A stretch of 64,000 nt of DNA. Origin: Salegentibacter flavus (GTDB lineage: Bacteria > Bacteroidota > Bacteroidia > Flavobacteriales > Flavobacteriaceae). The notes beneath the pieces are model-generated. The model saw only the letters and a program-made list of their open reading frames with translations, was not told the DNA's origin and did not search any database. The first letter of the stretch is position 1. Each line of letters begins with the position of its first letter. Where the stretch lies: NCBI RefSeq assembly GCF_900115145.1, contig NZ_FOVL01000003.1, positions 62,001 to 126,000 on the forward strand. The letters are read 5' to 3'. Shown here in pieces: positions 26,406-36,800 of the stretch. Position numbers and translations under genes: made by a program.

Positions 26406-26579
26406 TCATAATTTTCTATTGGCTATTTCAGCCTTAGTTATTCCACGCTCAATAGCTTCTTCTTTTGAACAATTTTTATTCAAATGGAAATCCGTTGCAT
26501 GTTTCAATGTTACCGCTCTAATATTTTCATCTAGCGAATTTAGCCTCTCCTGGTAATCCTTAAATATATCCTCCTTCAT
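26406..26579 (-). CDS. Small hypothetical protein
   Basis: A 57-residue protein starting at the ATG at 26579 (MKEDIFKDYQERLNSLDENI). It is helical and charged, with HATDFHLNKNCSKEEAIERG near the end, and has no signal peptide. I do not recognise a family. The region after it (26580-26847) holds no supported gene. Its reality rests on sensible codons and composition only. Confidence 0.45.
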   Translation of the reverse strand: MKEDIFKDYQERLNSLDENIRAVTLKHATDFHLNKNCSKEEAIERGITKAEIANRKL

Positions 26580-26847
26580 TTTTTGAAATAGTTTTAGAAC
26601 AAAAAAGACCATAGTTAATAAATATACTCTGCATCACACACAAAAAATTGCCAACGGAGAAACCGGCTTATCCAAATTACTGCAAGACGAAGTGTGCACA
26701 TTGATTTCTTAATTTTGCCATTGTAATTAATAAGAAGATTCCTGGAACCATCTATCTCTGTATGCAACAAGCAGGCACGAGGCAAGCCGTAGAGGAATTT
26801 TATAGATTAAATATTTTACAGATTTTTTCTTTCTGTTTGCACCATTT

Positions 26848-27480
26848 TTAATCCGTATTATATTCAATGTTTCTGGCTTTATTGAAAGCTTCCCAACCTT
26901 CTTTGGCTGCATAGGGAACAATAAGCAGTGCTGCAACCGGGTCTGCCCACCACCAGCCTAGCCAATTGACCAGCAGTAATCCTGCAAGTACCACCACAGT
27001 TTGGTACAAGCAAATAAAAGTGTCTTTGGCATCGGCCAGCATAGCCGGACTGTCCAATTTATTTCCGTATTTTCTTTTGTAATAGATTAAAATAGGATTA
27101 ACTACCAATGAAACAAGCAAGATGATTAAACCCAATGTACTCCAACGTGCCGTTTCTTGATTGACTAGCTTTGTGATTGAATCATAGGAAATAAAAAGGC
27201 AAACCAGTGTAAAAGATGCTGCAATAACATATAAGGTAATTTTCTTACGACGCTTAACCTTTTCCTCTTCTATGCCGTTAAGCTCGCCGTGCAACCGCCA
27301 GCCCAAAGTTGCTGCGCTTATTACTTCTATGGTGCTATCCAGTGCCCATCCTATGAGTGCAGAACTATTTGCAGTTATTCCAGCAATAAGTGAAATGACC
27401 ACTTCTATCGTGTCGTAAATGACATTCCATATTTGAAGTGTTCTTGCTTGTTTAAGATTCTTTTTTCTTGATGATTCCAT
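26848..27480 (-). CDS. Cation transporter of the CDF type, short form
   Basis: A 210-residue membrane protein with about six hydrophobic segments. CDF-like metal-site patterns are seen: SSALIGWALDSTIEVIS in TM2 and SPAMLADAKDTFICLYQ in TM5, each with an acidic pair spaced for zinc-type ion binding. The cytoplasmic C-terminal domain of normal CDF proteins (about 80-90 residues) is missing. The family exports Zn, Co, Cd or Fe by proton antiport. It lies 86 bases downstream of a second CDF-like gene, both running leftwards. Confidence 0.75.
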   Translation of the reverse strand: MESSRKKNLKQARTLQIWNVIYDTIEVVISLIAGITANSSALIGWALDSTIEVISAATLGWRLHGELNGIEEEKVKRRKKITLYVIAASFTLVCLFISYDSITKLVNQETARWSTLGLIILLVSLVVNPILIYYKRKYGNKLDSPAMLADAKDTFICLYQTVVVLAGLLLVNWLGWWWADPVAALLIVPYAAKEGWEAFNKARNIEYNTD

Positions 27481-27565
27481 ATTTAATTCGTCTGTATAGT
27501 TCCCACTTTTTTCATTGTTTTCATTATGTAATAGGCATTTTGATAGATGATTTTTTTTTCAAGAT

Positions 27566-28357
27566 TTACCTTGATAATTTCAATATTTTAATCGCCCCAC
27601 GCATCACAAATGTGAAGACAATAGCGCCAATGATCAAATCTGGCCATTTACTTCCTAAAAAATAAACCAAAACACCCGCCAAAATTACTCCGCCGTTCAC
27701 GATAATATCATTTGAAGTAAAAATGGCACTGGCTTGCATGTGGACTTCGTTACTTTTAGCCTTGTTGATTAGCCATAATGAGATTAAGTTTCCAGCAAGT
27801 GCCAAAGAAGAAATAATAATCATCCACTGAAATAAGGGAGTTTCACTACTCATAAAAAACCTGCGCAAGACTTCTATAAATCCAAGAGTCGCCAGTAACA
27901 TTTGAAAGTACCCACTAAATTTCGCGACCTTCTTTTTTCTTGAAACAGCACCACCTACTGCAAATAAACTTAGCGCATATACTATCGAATCTGCCAGCAT
28001 ATCAAGAGAATCTGCAATAAGGCCCATCGAAGAAGATATCCAACCGGTAATCATTTCAATTAGAAAAAACCCAAAATTAATACCCAACACCCACCAAAGA
28101 ATATTTTTTTGTTTGGTTTCGTTTTCCCTAACTGGAACTTCCGCCTCTTCTGATCCTATAAATTTATCGCCTAATTTTAATTCTGAAATCGTGGAATGAA
28201 TAACCTCAATCCCTTCTCGATGATATACTTCAAGTTTTCTATTGGGAATATCAAAGTCTAGATATTTTATCTGTTCATAAGATTCCAGTTTCATCCTAAT
28301 CATCTGCTCCTCAGAAGGGCAGTCCATTTGACTGACTATAAAGGTGCTTTTGTTCAT
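27566..28357 (-). CDS. Cation diffusion facilitator with N-terminal HMA-like domain
   Basis: The protein has 263 residues. The first ~75 form an HMA-like fold (FIVSQMDCPSEEQMIRMKLE), with one cysteine in place of the usual CxxC. Then come six membrane segments with the CDF metal sites in GLIADSLDMLADSIVYALS and QASAIFTSNDIIVNGG (D in the D-x3-D and S-x2-SND positions). The usual C-terminal cytoplasmic domain is absent; the N-terminal domain may replace it as metal sensor or docking part. The gene overlaps the upstream P-type ATPase gene by 4 bases (ATGA type), so the two are translationally coupled. Confidence 0.8.
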   Translation of the reverse strand: MNKSTFIVSQMDCPSEEQMIRMKLESYEQIKYLDFDIPNRKLEVYHREGIEVIHSTISELKLGDKFIGSEEAEVPVRENETKQKNILWWVLGINFGFFLIEMITGWISSSMGLIADSLDMLADSIVYALSLFAVGGAVSRKKKVAKFSGYFQMLLATLGFIEVLRRFFMSSETPLFQWMIIISSLALAGNLISLWLINKAKSNEVHMQASAIFTSNDIIVNGGVILAGVLVYFLGSKWPDLIIGAIVFTFVMRGAIKILKLSR

Positions 28358-30900
28358 TTTTTATAGGCTAAAAGTCTTAAAGCGTTGAAAACTACCAGAA
28401 GTGTGGAACCTTCATGTATAACTACCGCCACTCCAATATTCGCAAAACCAAAAATGGTAGCAGGGATAAGCAGAGCTACAATTCCCAGACTTACCCAAAG
28501 GTTCTGCTTGATTATAGCCTTTGCCTTTCTACTCAGTCCAATGGCAAAAGGGAGTGTTTCCAATTTATCGGCCATTAGTGCAATATCTGCTGTTTCCAGG
28601 GCAACATCGCTACCAGCAGCTCCCATGGCAATTCCCACCGTGCTATTGGCCATGGCAGGGGCATCATTCACACCATCACCTACCATTGCTACCTTAGATT
28701 CTTTTTCTTTCAGTTTTTTTATGGCTTCCACCTTTTCCTCTGGCAGTAAACTACCCCAGGCATCGGTCAATCCTATTTCTTCTGCTACTGCGTCTGCTAC
28801 CTTCTGGTTATCACCGGTAAGCATGATCATTCGTTTAATTCCTATTTTCTTCAATTCAGAAAGGGTCCTTTTGGCTGCCTCCCGGGGGGTATCCATTAAA
28901 GCAAGGATGCCTATATACTCTTCATTCTTACGAAGAAGCATCGTTGTGTTTCCACCACCTTCAAGATCTCTTACTTTAGTAGTTATTTCTTCTGATGGAA
29001 TAGTATCATTTAGTTCTTCGTATAAATCCAAATTACCAACATAGATCTTATCATTTCCCAACGTTGCTTTAATACCTTTACCCAGAACTGCTTCCAGGTT
29101 GGAGGCATCTGGGATCTCTTCACCCTCCAGACGCTCCTTTCCATCACGAACCACTGCTTTTGCCAGGGGATGATCACTCAAACTTTCCACGGCTATTGCT
29201 ATTTTTAGCAGTTCATTTTCTGAAATATCCCCAAGGGCTACTACTTGTGTAAGTTTAGGTTTTCCTTCCGTTAGAGTCCCGGTTTTATCAAAAGCCAGGG
29301 CGGTTAATTCTCCCAGATCTTCCAGTGGTCGTCCCCCTTTGATTAATACCCCACCTCGAGCCGCCCGGGCCACACCACTCAATACAGCACTCGGGGTCGA
29401 GATTGCCAACGCACAGGGACTTGCAGCTACCAGTACAGCCATTGCTCTGTAAAAGCTGGCGCTAAATGGCTCGTCAATTACTAAGAAGGCGAATAAAAGA
29501 GCTCCGACCAAAATAAGAACGGACGGCACAAAATATTTTTCGAATTTATCGGTCAGCAACTGGGTAGGTGATTTTTGGGTCTGGGCTTCATTAACCAATT
29601 TGACCAGCCTTGACAATGTAGAATCCTTGGCTGCTTTGATCACTTTAATCTCCAAAGTATTGTTCCCATTGATGGTTCCGGCAAAAACGCGGTTTTCATC
29701 TTTGATATCATCTACCTCTGAGTAATCCTTGTCGACGTCTTCCACCGGAATTTTATCTACCGGCACACTTTCCCCGGTAATTGGAGCCTGATTTACACTG
29801 CTCTTCCCATCTACCACTACTCCATCTGCTGATATTTTACTATTTGGTTTTACCACAATGATATCGCCAATATTTAGTTTTTCGATACCAACCTCTTCCG
29901 TTTTACCATCCTTTTTAACCAAAGCTGTTTTTGGCGCTAGTTCTGCCAAGGCGGCTATAGATTTTCGTGCTTTGTTCATGGCATAATGCTCCAGGGCATG
30001 CCCCAGGCTAAAGAGAAATAATAACAAGGCCCCTTCTGCCCATTCCCCTAGTATAGCCGCTCCAATAGCTGCAACCAGCATGAGAAAATCAATTTCAAAA
30101 CCACCTTTGGCTACTGTTTCCACAGCTTCTTTTGCAGTATAAAATCCTCCAAAGAAATAGGCTACAATATAAAAGGAAAGACTAACCCATTGCGGAACTG
30201 AATCTACAAAGGATAAACCAAATCCTATTCCCAGTAAAACACCACAAATAATGGCAAAAATAAGTTCTGTGTTTTTTCCAAAAATACCTCCGTGGGCGTG
30301 TGAATGTTCTTCCCCGGCTCCGTGGCTATCAACTTCGTTATGATTTTGGACACCCTTATCTTTATGGTTGTGTTCTTTGCCCCTTTTATCTCGTTTACTT
30401 AATTTCTTAGAAGCTTTTTCTGTAGATTCAAAACCATTTTCATGGCCAGAGGAGCTTTTTTCAACTTGTAGACTTTCCTTTTCAAGCCTCGCATTTATAG
30501 CTTCAAAACTGGTCTCACGCTTATCATATTCTAAACGGATCATTCCTCCGGCATTGGCGGAAGCTTCCAAAACGCCTTCGATATTCAGCAGACTCTTTTC
30601 TATAGTCCTTGCATGGCGGGTATGCCTAATCCCCTCAACCTCTAAAAGAAGATGACCATATTTTTCTGTAATTTCTGCCCCGGCATTTTCCGCCAAAGAT
30701 TGAATTCGGTCAATAGAGATAATGTCCGGATCATAATGGAAGCACAGTTGCGGCACCGTATCTTCCTGATCATCTACTATATGTACTTTTTCAAGACCCT
30801 CTTTGGCCTCTAATTCAGCAATGAGCCTTTGCACACAAGTATCTTTTTCATTTGGCACCTGAGGTAACAATACCGGAATTTTTAGTTGTAGCTTTTTCAT
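28354..30900 (-). CDS. zntA: P1B-type ATPase for Zn/Cd/Co-type ions
   Basis: An 848-residue metal-exporting ATPase. Two HMA-like regions without clear CxxC are in residues 1-145, followed by a histidine-rich linker (HNHKDKGVQNHNEVDSHGAG and on). Core motifs are complete: the membrane motif AASPCALAISTPSAVL, phosphorylation site DKTGTLTEGKP, SDHPLAKA, GDN and GDGVNDAPAMANSTVGIAMG. The SPC form with downstream K is typical of the Zn/Cd/Co/Pb group rather than copper pumps (CPC). It sits between a STAS-protein gene (4 bases upstream) and the HMA-CDF gene. The symbol is a family name only. Confidence 0.85.
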   Translation of the reverse strand: MKKLQLKIPVLLPQVPNEKDTCVQRLIAELEAKEGLEKVHIVDDQEDTVPQLCFHYDPDIISIDRIQSLAENAGAEITEKYGHLLLEVEGIRHTRHARTIEKSLLNIEGVLEASANAGGMIRLEYDKRETSFEAINARLEKESLQVEKSSSGHENGFESTEKASKKLSKRDKRGKEHNHKDKGVQNHNEVDSHGAGEEHSHAHGGIFGKNTELIFAIICGVLLGIGFGLSFVDSVPQWVSLSFYIVAYFFGGFYTAKEAVETVAKGGFEIDFLMLVAAIGAAILGEWAEGALLLFLFSLGHALEHYAMNKARKSIAALAELAPKTALVKKDGKTEEVGIEKLNIGDIIVVKPNSKISADGVVVDGKSSVNQAPITGESVPVDKIPVEDVDKDYSEVDDIKDENRVFAGTINGNNTLEIKVIKAAKDSTLSRLVKLVNEAQTQKSPTQLLTDKFEKYFVPSVLILVGALLFAFLVIDEPFSASFYRAMAVLVAASPCALAISTPSAVLSGVARAARGGVLIKGGRPLEDLGELTALAFDKTGTLTEGKPKLTQVVALGDISENELLKIAIAVESLSDHPLAKAVVRDGKERLEGEEIPDASNLEAVLGKGIKATLGNDKIYVGNLDLYEELNDTIPSEEITTKVRDLEGGGNTTMLLRKNEEYIGILALMDTPREAAKRTLSELKKIGIKRMIMLTGDNQKVADAVAEEIGLTDAWGSLLPEEKVEAIKKLKEKESKVAMVGDGVNDAPAMANSTVGIAMGAAGSDVALETADIALMADKLETLPFAIGLSRKAKAIIKQNLWVSLGIVALLIPATIFGFANIGVAVVIHEGSTLLVVFNALRLLAYKK

Positions 30901-30904
30901 ATCC

Positions 30905-31264
30905 CTATTGGTTTAATATCCATCTTTTAGCTTCTTCCTTTTCATTAAGGTCGAAAAATTTAACTTCCGAGCTTGTAAAAAAATCAGTGGCTTTAGCAGC
31001 CCATTGCTGCCATTCTTTTTCACCCACAAAGGCCATTTTTCCATAATCTGAAATATGGGCGGTATCAACTTTTAAATCTTCCCATAAGCCTTTGAGATCG
31101 TAGCCCTTAAAGTTAACTAGTTCAAAAAAGAAATCCACCTTATTTCCATTTTTGACAATATTATGTATCAAAGGATGGATTTTCTCTATATCCTCTTTAG
31201 TAATCTTACCGCTTATTGAAGCGGATATCAAATTGCTTTTTTCGACATTTTTGATTCGTATCAT
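30905..31264 (-). CDS. SpoIIAA-like STAS-fold protein
   Basis: The protein has 119 residues. The pattern LISASISGKITKEDIEKIHP at the start and KMAFVGEKEWQQWAAKATDF, then VKFFDLNEKEEAKRWI at the end is that of the SpoIIAA-like (STAS/SEC14) group of small cytoplasmic proteins. Function in this group is mostly unknown; some bind lipid-like or nucleotide ligands. The start overlaps the end of a Fur-family gene by 4 bases and it ends 4 bases before the ATPase, so it belongs to the metal operon. Confidence 0.75.
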   Translation of the reverse strand: MIRIKNVEKSNLISASISGKITKEDIEKIHPLIHNIVKNGNKVDFFFELVNFKGYDLKGLWEDLKVDTAHISDYGKMAFVGEKEWQQWAAKATDFFTSSEVKFFDLNEKEEAKRWILNQ

Positions 31265-31725
31265 TGTTTTAAGTTTTTATGAGCAGATTGGTCTATGTTA
31301 TATTTTAGCTTCTTTGCTTTTTGGCATTTTACACATGCCCCCTTCAAAACTAAATTTACTTCGGTAATTTCGTATTTGTCAGGTAAATTTTCCTGTGGAA
31401 CTTTATTGGGCAAACAGAAGGTTTTGCTGCAATTCATACAGTGAAGGTGTAAGTGTAGATCCAGCGAATTCTTATCAGAATATGCATATTTTGCGATAGC
31501 CGTACCGTCATCAATTTGATGTATAATCCCTTTCTTTTGAAATAATTTTATACTCCGATAAATTGTTGTTCTATCTCGTGTATGTTCACTTTTTTTCACG
31601 AAAGCCGTTTCTATTTCCCTTAATGTTACAGCATAAAACTTTCTTTTGAGATATTTATAAATAAATAATCTCATTTTGGTAGGTCTAATCCCGTTGTTTC
31701 TAAGTGTTTTTTCGGCTTTGGTCAT
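31261..31725 (-). CDS. Fur-family transcriptional regulator (first copy)
   Basis: The protein has 154 residues: a winged helix (GIRPTKMRLFIYKYLKRKFY, TTIYRSIKLFQKKGIIHQI) and a dimer/metal domain with HLHLHCMNCSKTFCL and CVKC, i.e. metal-binding histidines and two cysteine pairs for structural zinc. The family (Fur, Zur and others) represses metal genes when loaded with metal. The C-terminal tail is about 15 residues longer than in the next gene. It is 9 bases after another Fur-family gene. Confidence 0.85.
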   Translation of the reverse strand: MTKAEKTLRNNGIRPTKMRLFIYKYLKRKFYAVTLREIETAFVKKSEHTRDRTTIYRSIKLFQKKGIIHQIDDGTAIAKYAYSDKNSLDLHLHLHCMNCSKTFCLPNKVPQENLPDKYEITEVNLVLKGACVKCQKAKKLKYNIDQSAHKNLKQ

Positions 31726-31734
31726 CTCATAAAA

Positions 31735-32157
31735 TTAAACGCGACTACATTTCTCACATATTCCCTTTACTACCAGGTTTACATTTTCTGCCATATATCC
31801 CTCTGGTAAGTTAATATGCGGAATTTTATGATCGGTCAAACAAACAGTTTCATCACAATTATTGCAATGAAAGTGGATGTGTAAATCCTGTTCTACCTCA
31901 CAGTTACAATTATTTTCACAGAGCGCATATTTTGGTATCCCTGTGCCATCATCTATTTGATGCACAATATTCTTTGCTTCAAATGTGCGTATTGTTCGAG
32001 ATAATGTAGCCCGATCTGCTTTTCCAAAGGCATTTTCAATTTCAGTAAGCGTTACAGCCCTGTCTTTTTTAGCCATAAATTTATAGATCAGGATACGCAT
32101 GGCTGTTGGCCGAACTTCGTGTGCCTCTAATATTTTCTCGATTTCATTCATTTTCAT
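31735..32157 (-). CDS. Fur-family transcriptional regulator (second copy)
   Basis: The protein has 140 residues with the same domain order as its neighbour: EVRPTAMRILIYKFMAKKDR, AFGKADRATLSRTIRTFEAK, then the metal region DLHIHFHCNNCDETVCL and CEKC. An extra acidic/cysteine insert (ALCENNCNCEVEQDLH) precedes the histidine cluster and may form another metal site. The gene overlaps the PII-like gene upstream by 14 bases. The two tandem Fur copies differ enough to be old duplicates, possibly able to form heterodimers. Confidence 0.85.
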   Translation of the reverse strand: MKMNEIEKILEAHEVRPTAMRILIYKFMAKKDRAVTLTEIENAFGKADRATLSRTIRTFEAKNIVHQIDDGTGIPKYALCENNCNCEVEQDLHIHFHCNNCDETVCLTDHKIPHINLPEGYMAENVNLVVKGICEKCSRV

Positions 32158-32500
32158 CCTTATTTAAATCAGATATTTTAAGCGATTTTCCTGTCTTTAT
32201 TTGAAAAGCATTTTCAATATCTGATAGATAAATGATCCCATCCCCGGGTTCAGTTGTTTTTGCATTTTCAAGGATAATATCGATTGCTGATTGTGCTTCT
32301 TCATTTTGACATACCAGTTCCAACTTTACCACCGGACTGTCGGTTACACGAAAATCCAAAGAAGGCGACGCACCTTTTGCTTTAAATGCCCCGGTGCCTT
32401 CCCCCTGAGACAGCGTCATACTTTTGAATCCACCTTCACTAAGGGATTCTATCACTTTTTGAACCCGTTTTGGTTTTATAAATGCTTTTATTTCTTTCAT
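32144..32500 (-). CDS. PII-like signalling protein of the metal-efflux-linked group
   Basis: The protein has 118 residues with a PII fold: MKEIKAFIKPKRVQKVIESL at the start and TTEPGDGIIYLSDIENAFQI near the end, the second PII signature. The T-loop region (SQGEGTGAFKAKGASPSLDF) lacks the tyrosine that is uridylylated in GlnB/GlnK. This fits the PII-NG group, known to be linked with RND heavy-metal efflux genes rather than nitrogen control. It lies between the RND operon and the Fur genes. The likely partner is the RND pump or a metal, by context only. Confidence 0.8.
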   Translation of the reverse strand: MKEIKAFIKPKRVQKVIESLSEGGFKSMTLSQGEGTGAFKAKGASPSLDFRVTDSPVVKLELVCQNEEAQSAIDIILENAKTTEPGDGIIYLSDIENAFQIKTGKSLKISDLNKDENE

Positions 32501-32601
32501 CGCTGTTTTATTAATTCTTTATTAAGAATGAACCCTCTGGAATTTTAATTAAGACAAACATTTTACAGAGAGCCCATCCATCTAAATTTTTAAAGCTCTA
32601 T

Positions 32602-33852
32602 TTAATGACCATGAGAGGTTTGGCTTTTCTGCATTTCAGATACCAGGTAATAGGCATTGTTATACGCAACTAAAGTACCTTCTGGAAGGGGCTCCAACAG
32701 TTTAATTTCTACCCATCCATCTTCATTGATCCCCGTTCTTACCTGCACCGGTTTTAATTCCCATTCTGTTTTACCCTCTTCCTGATGTTTTTGTGCCGTA
32801 AATATGTAAGGATTTCCCTCTTCTTCTATCACCGCCTCTTCTGGTAATGCAGGTACTGCTTCTTCTCCTGTCCTAATTTTTCCTTTGATATACATTCCCG
32901 GAATGAGATAATCTTCCTTATTATCTATCTCTGCGTGAACATGCACCGCTTTAGGATTTTGTTCAAATTGCTTCCCTACAGAATATATTTTTCCGGTGAG
33001 GTCACTTCCGGGGACTGACTCCAGCTTAAAAGAAATCTTTTGGCCTTCTTTTACCTTATAAATATCTTTTTCGAAAACCATTAGATCGGCATGAACATGC
33101 TCATTATCTACCACCATAAACATGCTGGTTTGAGGTTCCACATATTGGCCAATTTGCACCTTTACTTTTTCTATATAGCCAGCAATAGGACTAACTATAG
33201 GCACGTATTCGTAGAGGGTGCCGTTTCTTATTTGGGAAGCATTTAGGTTTAACTGGCGCAATTGCGATTCGTACCCCCGCACTTCACCTTGTACAGACTG
33301 GTAATCTGATTGGGTTTGTTGAAAAGATTTTCCAGATCCTACCTCTGCTTCATATAAACGTTTCTGTCTTTCAAATTCCTTTTCCAAAAATTGCATCCTG
33401 CTATATGCATTAATATAATCAGACTGCATTCTGGTTAAATTTGGGTGAGAAAGATAAGCCAGTACCTGACCTTTATTTACCTTATCCCCCTCAATAACCT
33501 TTATAGAAGTTATATTACCGCCTAAAACTGCCGTCACGGTAGCCTCATATTGTGGCGGCACTTCTAACTGGCCATTGGCTTCCACAATACCGGACAAAGC
33601 TTTTTTAGGTAAGGTATCTACTTTAATCCCCAGACTATTGAATTTCATTTCTGAAAGATGTACCGAACGCATCCCACCTTCTTCTTCACCGTGTTCTTCA
33701 TCTCCTTCCTCACCGTGATTTTCACCTTCTTCGGTATTAGTAGTTGCAGTTTCACTGGAAGCGTCATCCCCTGCCTCAGGATTTTCTTTACATCCAAAGA
33801 ATATGCTGAGCGTTAAGGCAAGCATTAAAATATTTATTGATCTTGTATTCAT
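32602..33852 (-). CDS. RND efflux periplasmic adaptor (second system), CzcB/CusB-like
   Basis: The protein has 416 residues from the ATG at 33852 (MNTRSINILMLALTLSIFFG), giving a lipoprotein signal with C22. The frame is open a further 31 codons upstream, but these overlap the end of the pump gene and do not look like a signal. The mature start is His/Glu-rich (NHGEEGDEEHGEEEGG), then come the lipoyl half (GGNITSIKVIEGDKVNKGQV), a coiled coil, the second lipoyl half (VSPIAGYIEKVKVQIGQYVE) and barrel domains; the end is SQTSHGH. It is 19 bases after the fused pump and should be its adaptor. Confidence 0.85.
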   Translation of the reverse strand: MNTRSINILMLALTLSIFFGCKENPEAGDDASSETATTNTEEGENHGEEGDEEHGEEEGGMRSVHLSEMKFNSLGIKVDTLPKKALSGIVEANGQLEVPPQYEATVTAVLGGNITSIKVIEGDKVNKGQVLAYLSHPNLTRMQSDYINAYSRMQFLEKEFERQKRLYEAEVGSGKSFQQTQSDYQSVQGEVRGYESQLRQLNLNASQIRNGTLYEYVPIVSPIAGYIEKVKVQIGQYVEPQTSMFMVVDNEHVHADLMVFEKDIYKVKEGQKISFKLESVPGSDLTGKIYSVGKQFEQNPKAVHVHAEIDNKEDYLIPGMYIKGKIRTGEEAVPALPEEAVIEEEGNPYIFTAQKHQEEGKTEWELKPVQVRTGINEDGWVEIKLLEPLPEGTLVAYNNAYYLVSEMQKSQTSHGH

Positions 33853-33871
33853 ATCGTTTTTCTTTCTAATT

Positions 33872-36800
33872 TTAGTTTGATTTTTCGAGGTAATATTCGA
33901 GTTGATAACGGCTATCGAGATAATCATTAAAAGCACTCCAGGCATTTACCTCGATTCTAATGGCATCTCTTATATTTTGAAGGAAGGTTACATAATCTAT
34001 AGCACCTTCCTTAAATGCCAATACAGATCCTTCCTGTTGCTCTTTAGCCAAGGGAAGCGCTTCATCCTTATAATAATTCCATGAATTTCTCCATTTGATG
34101 AATTCTTCCCGCATATTTTTATAGGCAGTTTCCAATTCGAGTTTATCCTGGTAAAAATTTTGCTCTGCAATCTTTCTATTCACTTGCGCTTCCTGAGTAC
34201 GGCCTAATTCAGGTCCAAAAAATAACGGAATTTGGATTCCTATTTGATATTGGAAGAAACCCGATTGTCCATTAATTTCCTGCCTGGCATACTGTCCCTG
34301 AAATTTTGGTAGAAATTCAGATTTCCGTTCTCTGGTTAAAGCTTTTGCAACATTAACTCTCTGTTCTGAAACCTCAAGAGCCGGGTGGGTTTTGAGTGAC
34401 TCTGTCAGAAAATTTAAAGGTTCATCTAATGCTTCGGCAGGTAAATCTGGTACATCATAGATCGTATCACTAACAAACCATAAATTTAAACGCTGCAATG
34501 ATTTCAGGTAATTTCGATAAGCTTGTTCCAGTTGTATTTTTACTTCATTTCCCTGATTGGACGTAGCAAGATACTCCAGTTTAGAAGTAGCTTCTGTCTC
34601 ATATCGGATTCTTGCAGCCCTTTCAATGTCTTCAAAAATTGAATCCATTTTCTTATATACCTGATACCTCTTTTTACTAGTATAAACTGAAGTCCAGGCC
34701 CTGCTTACTTCACGTTCCACTTCTAAGATATTTAGTTCTAAAGCATTTTCAGCAAGTGCCATCCGTTCTTTTTGCAATTTTAACCGGGGGGCAATTCCAA
34801 AAACATCTATACCTTGTTGTTGAACACCAATTTGAGTATAAATCCCATCTGAACCATTTCCTACCTCTTCTTTTCCAGTAAAGATTTGGGTATTCCCAAA
34901 ATCATAAGCGGTTTTACGCAGTACTTCTTCACTTTCAATTTCGAGTTGAGCAGCTTTAAGCTGAGGAAAGTTTTTGATGGCTTTTTCCCTGGCTTTTTCC
35001 AAACTTATAGTCTGTAAAGTATCCTGTTGTGGATATTCAGATGAAACAACATCAGATTGTGCGTTTACGGATAAGGTTCCGCCTAACATTAAGCCAATTA
35101 TCAAAATCGTAGCTAAAGAGCGCATATTGGAAGAACCTAATTTATTCTGTTCTTTTTTCTCTCGCTTTCTTTCCACAAATGTATATAATACTGGTAATAC
35201 AACGAGGGTAAGCAGTGTAGCCGTAAGCATACCACCTATTACAACCGTAGCAAGTGGTTGTTGAACTTCTGCACCGGCAGATGTGGAAAATGCCATTGGT
35301 AAAAAACCGAAAATATCTGTGGTTGCTGTTAACATAATTGGGCGTATTCGTTCTTTGGTTCCTGTAAAAATTCTATCTTTTATACTGGTTACTCCTTCTT
35401 CTTTCAAGGAATTGAATCTATTTATTAGTACCAGTCCGTTTAAAACTGCAACACCAAACAGTACAATGAAGCCTACTCCAGCGGAAATGCTAAATGGCAT
35501 ACCTCTTAACCAAAGGGCAAAAACACCTCCGATAGCAGCCAATGGTATCGCCATATAGATCATGATAGATTGGGAAAAAGATTTTAAGGCAAAATATAGA
35601 AGCACGAATATCAAGAATAAGGCTATCGGTACAACGATTACCAAACGGTCCTTAGCACTCTGAAGGTTTTCAAACTCCCCTCCATAAGTTATATAATAAC
35701 CGGGAGGTAGTTCTAATTCTTCATCTAATCTTTGCTGGATGTCGTTAACGACTGACTCTACATCCCTTCCCCGGGCATTTACACCCACATAGGTTCTTCT
35801 GTAGGTATCATCTCTCGAAATTTGCATAGGGCCCGGAACATATTCGATATCTGCTATTTCTTTTATAGGTACCTGGGTTCCGTCTGGAAGATCGATATAC
35901 ATACCACGCAAATCATCAATATTCTTTCTATGTTCCTCATCAAACCTCACTACTAAATCGAATCGTTTTTCTCCTTCAAAAATGACTCCGGCTGTTCCTC
36001 CTGCAAAAGCTGTACTTATGTAATCATTGGCTTTTTGGATATCCAGTCCATATTGGGCAATTTTATCACGGTTAAATTTAACGGTCATTTGCGGAAGGCC
36101 AGATGTTCGCTCCGCGTTTACGTCTCCTGCACCAGGCACGGTTTGGATAATACTGGCCATTTCCTGTACCTTTTCCGACAACACCTCCAGGTCCTCTCCA
36201 TATAGTTTAACCGCAATATCTTCCCTAACTCCTTCTAATAATTCGTTGAACCTTAATTCTACAGGTTGCGTAAACACAAGGTTTACCCCAGTAAGTTCTT
36301 TATTGAGTTTTTCCTTGATCTGCGCTATAAGTCCTTCTTTAGTTTCAGCGGTTGTCCATTTATCCTTATCTTTTTCAAGAATCAGGTACATATCTGCTAT
36401 ATCCATCGGCATTGGATCTGTTGGAATGTCCGCTACTCCAATTCTTGCTGTTGCTGTTTTAATTTCAGGAAAATTTTCTAGAAGTATATTCTCTATTTTT
36501 TTGGAAACTTCAATAGACTCTGTTAATGAACTTCCTGGTCTGATTAAAGCCTGCATTGCAATATCCCCTTCATCCAGTTGAGGTACAAATTCTCCTCCCA
36601 TTCTGGAAAAAAGGAAACCGGCTAATACAAGTAGAACAGCAGCAGCACCTACGACAATGAGCTTCAGTTTTAATGCCCCTTTCAGTAAAGGCATATATAC
36701 TTTTTGTATTCCACCAATTATCTTATCACTTATTTTCTCTAGCCAGCGTTCAAATTTTCCAAACCAGTTCTTTTTATTCTGAATTGGTTTCATAAATAGG

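Noticed and set aside
26727-26936. 69-residue gene next to the short CDF transporter
   Set aside because: It overlaps the 3' end of the transporter in another frame on the same strand and has no recognisable start context or domain.
32144-32157. Frameshift between the PII-like and second Fur gene
   Set aside because: The 14-base overlap joins two complete proteins of normal length, so it is a coupled start rather than a broken gene.
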